DNA of 64,000 nucleotides from the NCBI RefSeq assembly GCF_039839375.1, contig NZ_JBDOQU010000007.1, positions 1-64,000 of the forward strand, written 5' to 3'. Every line of letters begins with the position of its first letter. The first letter of the stretch is position 1. The notes beneath the pieces were generated by a model. It had not been told where the DNA came from and searched no databases. It worked only from the letters and a program-made list of their open reading frames with translations. Below, in pieces: positions 61,330 through 64,000 of the stretch. A program made the position numbers and the translations under genes. Origin of the DNA: JBDOQU01 sp039839375. Lineage in GTDB: Bacteria > Pseudomonadota > Alphaproteobacteria > DSM-16000 > Inquilinaceae.

Positions 61330-63309
61330 ATGGCGACGCAGACCCATCTGGCCCGGCGCGGCCGGACCTATTACTGGCGCCGCGCCCTGCCCCGCGCGCT
61401 CGCGGAAAAAACCGGCCGCCGCGAACTCCGGCTGTCCCTGCGAACCCATATGGTCGATGGCGCCCGTTACCGAGCCCGTCGGCTCAGCGCGATCGCCGAC
61501 ATCCTGTTCCCGGTCGCAATGGACGCCATGGCCAGCCAAACCTCCCTGCCCTCCGAAACCGTCGCCCGTTTGATGGCCGACATCCTGCGCCATGAGCTCG
61601 ACGCCGCCGACGGCTTCCGCGCGGCCGAGCCGCCGCGTGCGCCCGACGAGGCCGAGTGGGCCTCCAGGTTCAGCCTGCTCGCGCGCAAGGGCTGGCTCGA
61701 CGCGCTGGCGACCAACAATCACGACCAGATCGCCTACATCGTCGCCGACGGGCTCGAGCGGCACGGCCTCGAGGTCGATCCGGACAGCGCCGCCTTCGCC
61801 CGGCTCTGCCGCCGCGCCCTGCGCGTCATGGCCAGAGCCGAGACGGTCAACGCCCTGCGCGAGCTCGGGGTCTATCTCGAGGATGACGCGGACGTCGATC
61901 TGACGCCGGCGTGGCAGCCGGGCTCCGCCGAAGCCGATCTTCCGGCAGCCGCAACCCCTCCCGCCGCGCCCCGTGCCGATACTGCGCCGGCCGCGGCAGT
62001 TGGGGGTGCGACGCCCGAGCCCCAACCCGAAACCGACCCTCGGACCGCCGCGGAGCCGTCCGCCGAGCCGGAACCTACCGGCCCGATCGACTCGCCGGAC
62101 CACGGGCGACCGTTCAGCGTCGTCTGGGCCGAATTTCTGAAGATCAAGCTGAAGGGTGACTGGAAACCAGGCACGGGCAAGGATGCGCAGCGTTCGGCCG
62201 ACCTGTTCACCAGCATCATCGGCGACAAGCCATTGGATGAGATCACCCAGGCCGATGCCAGGCGGTTCCGCCTGGTCCTGGACGAGATGCCCGATCTCCA
62301 CGGCCGCTCGATCTTCAAGGGTCTGAAGCCGAGCGCCGCGATCAAACGGTTGCAGGAGGAGAACGCCCGGGTGTTCGCCGCCGTCAACGCCGATCTGCTC
62401 GGCGGCGAGATCGATGAGGAAACCGCCGCGGCGCGCATCGCGGAGAAGAGCTTCACGACAATGGCGCCCAAGACCGTCAACAAGCATCTCGATCTCGTCG
62501 GCCAGCTGTTCAAGTGGGGCGAAACCAGGCAGTTCTGGCCGGTGAGGAACTATTTCGGCGGGCAGCGCTATTCCAGGAGGACACTCGACGCGACCGAGAA
62601 GCCGCGCCTCGCGCTCGAGCCGGAGGAGATGAAGGCGCTGTTCGAGACGCCGCTGTTCACCGGCTCGCATCATCATTTCCGGCACCGGCCCGGCGACAAG
62701 CCGCACAAGGACGCGTTCTACTGGGCGCCGCTGATCATGGCGCATCAGGGCATGCGTCTCGAGGAGGCATGCCAGTTGCACATTGTCGACATAGAGCAGA
62801 TCGACGGCGTCTGGTGCATCCTCGTGCAGAAGGGTGTCGAGCGGAATCTCAAGACCCGCTCCGCCGCCCGGGTGCTACCGATCCACTCGAACCTGATCCG
62901 GCTGGGGCTGATCGACCGCTGGCGCGAGTTCAAGGCAAGGGGCGAGAAACGCCTGTTCCCGGAACTCAAGCGCGACAAGCACCACCAGCGCCTCGGCACC
63001 GCCATCACCAAGAAGTGGACCGAGTACCGGAAAAACCTCGGCATCTACCAGCTCCGCAAGGACGGCCACAGCCTGCGCCACAGCTTCGACACGCTGCTAA
63101 TCAACGCCGACGTGCCGACCGTGCGGGTCGCGGAACTCCTTGGCCACAAGCGCGAGGGCGAGACCGAGGGCCGCTACTACAAGGGAGCCACACTTGCCAG
63201 GCTGCAAGAGGCGGTCGAGAAGCTGCAGTTCGGACTGAACTTCGTGGAGATTGACGGCGAGTGGCGGATTGCCTGCTCAGCAACGACGGAGATCCTCGCC
63301 GCGGCATGA
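61330..63309 (+). CDS. tyrosine recombinase (integrase) with long Pro/Ala-rich linker
   Basis: A 659-residue site-specific recombinase, much longer than the usual 300-450. The N-terminal part (about 1-190) resembles the DUF6538-type region (QTHLARRGRTYYWRRALPRAL). Residues about 194-260 are a proline- and alanine-rich, acidic linker. The core-binding region (about 262-440) precedes the catalytic domain, which has Arg476 (HQGMRLEEAC), His580-x2-Arg583 (HSLRHSF), His606 (LLGHKREGE) and the nucleophile candidates Tyr616/617 (GRYYKG). I start at the ATG at 61330. It lies next to tRNA-Gln, pointing into the element, as is typical for an integrase. Confidence 0.93.
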   Translation: MATQTHLARRGRTYYWRRALPRALAEKTGRRELRLSLRTHMVDGARYRARRLSAIADILFPVAMDAMASQTSLPSETVARLMADILRHELDAADGFRAAEPPRAPDEAEWASRFSLLARKGWLDALATNNHDQIAYIVADGLERHGLEVDPDSAAFARLCRRALRVMARAETVNALRELGVYLEDDADVDLTPAWQPGSAEADLPAAATPPAAPRADTAPAAAVGGATPEPQPETDPRTAAEPSAEPEPTGPIDSPDHGRPFSVVWAEFLKIKLKGDWKPGTGKDAQRSADLFTSIIGDKPLDEITQADARRFRLVLDEMPDLHGRSIFKGLKPSAAIKRLQEENARVFAAVNADLLGGEIDEETAAARIAEKSFTTMAPKTVNKHLDLVGQLFKWGETRQFWPVRNYFGGQRYSRRTLDATEKPRLALEPEEMKALFETPLFTGSHHHFRHRPGDKPHKDAFYWAPLIMAHQGMRLEEACQLHIVDIEQIDGVWCILVQKGVERNLKTRSAARVLPIHSNLIRLGLIDRWREFKARGEKRLFPELKRDKHHQRLGTAITKKWTEYRKNLGIYQLRKDGHSLRHSFDTLLINADVPTVRVAELLGHKREGETEGRYYKGATLARLQEAVEKLQFGLNFVEIDGEWRIACSATTEILAAA

Positions 63310-63379
63310 TCATGAACGACCCCAGACTCAGCCTTCTGATCCGTAGGTAGACGTTCGGTCGCTTCAGATCTCTTGGAAG

Positions 63380-63400
63380 TGGCGGAATTCCGCCATTTTT
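63380..63400 (+). terminator. hairpin after the integrase gene
   Basis: TGGCGG (63380-63385) and CCGCCA (63390-63395) form a 6-bp stem with loop AATT, followed directly by TTTTT (63396-63400). It lies 71 bases after the integrase stop codon and is a plausible intrinsic terminator. Confidence 0.65.
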
Positions 63401-63542
63401 GAGAGAACCACTTCCCACTTTTCAACGAAAAATCGGATCGTTTCAGATCAAAGGATTATCGGCTGGGGTGGAAAGTGGTTTTGGCTGATCCGTAGGGTGA
63501 TGCAGAGATCCGATAGAAGGCTGCACTCTGTCGCCAGCTCCG

Positions 63543-63820
63543 AGCCGCTCTTGGCCCATGCGCTGGCGCCAGCGGGTCAGCGATGAGCGGTCGAACGGAA
63601 GCTCGTGCCGGAAGAACTCCTCGCCGCAGAACAGCTGGCGCGTCGGCAGGGGCGGGTGTCCCGGCGCGTCCGTGTGGACTGCCCCAAACCGCTCCTTCAG
63701 GAAGCGCCAGTCGATCGCCTCCGCCAGCTTCGCCAGCGGGTGCTCAAGGCCGACGATCTGGTCGAGCCGTGCCCGGAACAGGTCGCTCTGCCCGCTCTCC
63801 CGTCGTTCCTTTGGTCGCAT
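63543..63820 (-). pseudogene. IS5-family transposase fragment with internal deletion
   Basis: The frame from the ATG at 63820 opens MRPKERRESGQSDLFRARLD, then IDWRFLKERFGAV and HPPLPTR, as in IS5-family transposases. It then jumps from PLPTR directly to LFCGEEFFRHELPFDRSS, missing about 35 residues of the helix-rich region (typically LKH..LSDE..CERWVENPY). After RWRQRMGQERL the similarity ends and the rest of the transposase, including the DDE domain, is absent. It is therefore a deleted remnant that cannot be active. It shows the element has been decaying. Confidence 0.75.
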
Positions 63821-63961
63821 GAAATGCCCCCCATCGCCGTCCCGATAGGACGATGAAATCACGACCAGCAGCGCAAATCAATTTGCAAGGAAACCGACGT
63901 CAAACACGCCCAATCCGGCAAATGAGAATACTTGCCCCGAACCAAAATACTCGCTCAATCA

Positions 63962-64000
63962 GGAGGTTGGCTGTTTTTCACGGACGACTCGCTAGCCTCC
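63962..64000. repeat. imperfect inverted repeat at the right edge, possible IS end
   Basis: GGAGGTTGGC (63962-63971) and GCTAGCCTCC (63991-64000) are an imperfect inverted pair, with GGCTGTTTTTCACGGACGAC between. The stretch looks like an insertion-sequence terminus upstream of the transposase fragment, but the window ends here, so neither the full repeat nor a target duplication can be judged. Confidence 0.35.

Larger units (their letters stand above)
61182..64000. mobile_element. integrated element at tRNA-Gln (left end; continues beyond the window)
   Basis: From the 3' end of tRNA-Gln rightward come an integrase gene pointing away from the tRNA, a terminator-like hairpin, AT-richer sequence and a decayed IS5-family transposase. 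The tRNA is complete, as it is when an element inserts at the 3' end and restores it. The second attachment copy is not seen within the window, so the element must extend to the right. The boundary and cargo are inferred, not observed. Confidence 0.55.

Overview
The window is about 64 kb of high-GC, densely packed bacterial chromosome from an alphaproteobacterium. Several signs support this: a divK-pleD pair, an HdaA homologue, an EipB (DUF1849) homologue, an aa3-type oxidase subunit IV micro-gene, a non-discriminating-looking AspRS, and the block lptFG-surA-pdxA-rsmA / gmk-yicC / mltG-fabF-acpP-fabG-fabD. A member or relative of the Rhodospirillales would fit, but that is inference. No rRNA or CRISPR array is seen. 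One tRNA gene is present.

Layout. 1-810: a 38-bp perfect palindrome, an IS-end-like stretch and a DinJ/YafQ toxin-antitoxin pair with its operator. 0.8-6.9 kb: pleD and divK, dinB with an N-terminal zinc-cluster-like region, eipB, a D-2-hydroxyacid dehydrogenase and two small genes. 7-17.2 kb: aspS, rnd, ppx-ppk (polyphosphate), sixA and an orphan sensor kinase, separated by members of a dispersed palindromic repeat family. 17.3-23.8 kb: a minus-strand operon (DUF2066, CDP-alcohol phosphatidyltransferase, PerM-type permease, hdaA, an SDR-like protein without the catalytic Tyr/Lys), divergent from purM-purN. 23.8-30.5 kb: DUF4336, ndk, an ABC-F ATPase, a DUF2254 membrane protein, holC-pepA. 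30.7-43.5 kb: envelope and fatty-acid genes. lptD is missing from its usual place before surA. 43.7-48.9 kb: rpsF-rpsR-rplI, a cyclopropane synthase and dnaB. 48.9-56 kb: alr, mlaE, mlaF, radA, cvpA, purF and an SDR. 56-61 kb: a DUF2182/DUF1326 pair, msrA, DUF2934 and PRC-barrel stress-type genes, rlmE and a second Ppx/GppA. 61.1-64 kb: tRNA-Gln(CTG) followed at once by a 659-residue tyrosine recombinase, then AT-richer sequence with a broken IS5-family transposase. This is most likely the left end of an integrated element that continues beyond the window.

Most of the window is housekeeping DNA, and I did not find a complete new system. The points that deserve attention are the tRNA-Gln element entry, the five-locus repeat family (four of five between convergent gene ends, one locus a 196-bp tandem duplication), the absent lptD, a repeat that has become the C-terminus of RsmA, the SDR-like pseudoenzyme beside hdaA, and the DUF2182/DUF1326 pair. 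Gene starts were reassigned from the longest possible frame where a ribosome-binding site, family N-terminus or overlap with a neighbour justified it.
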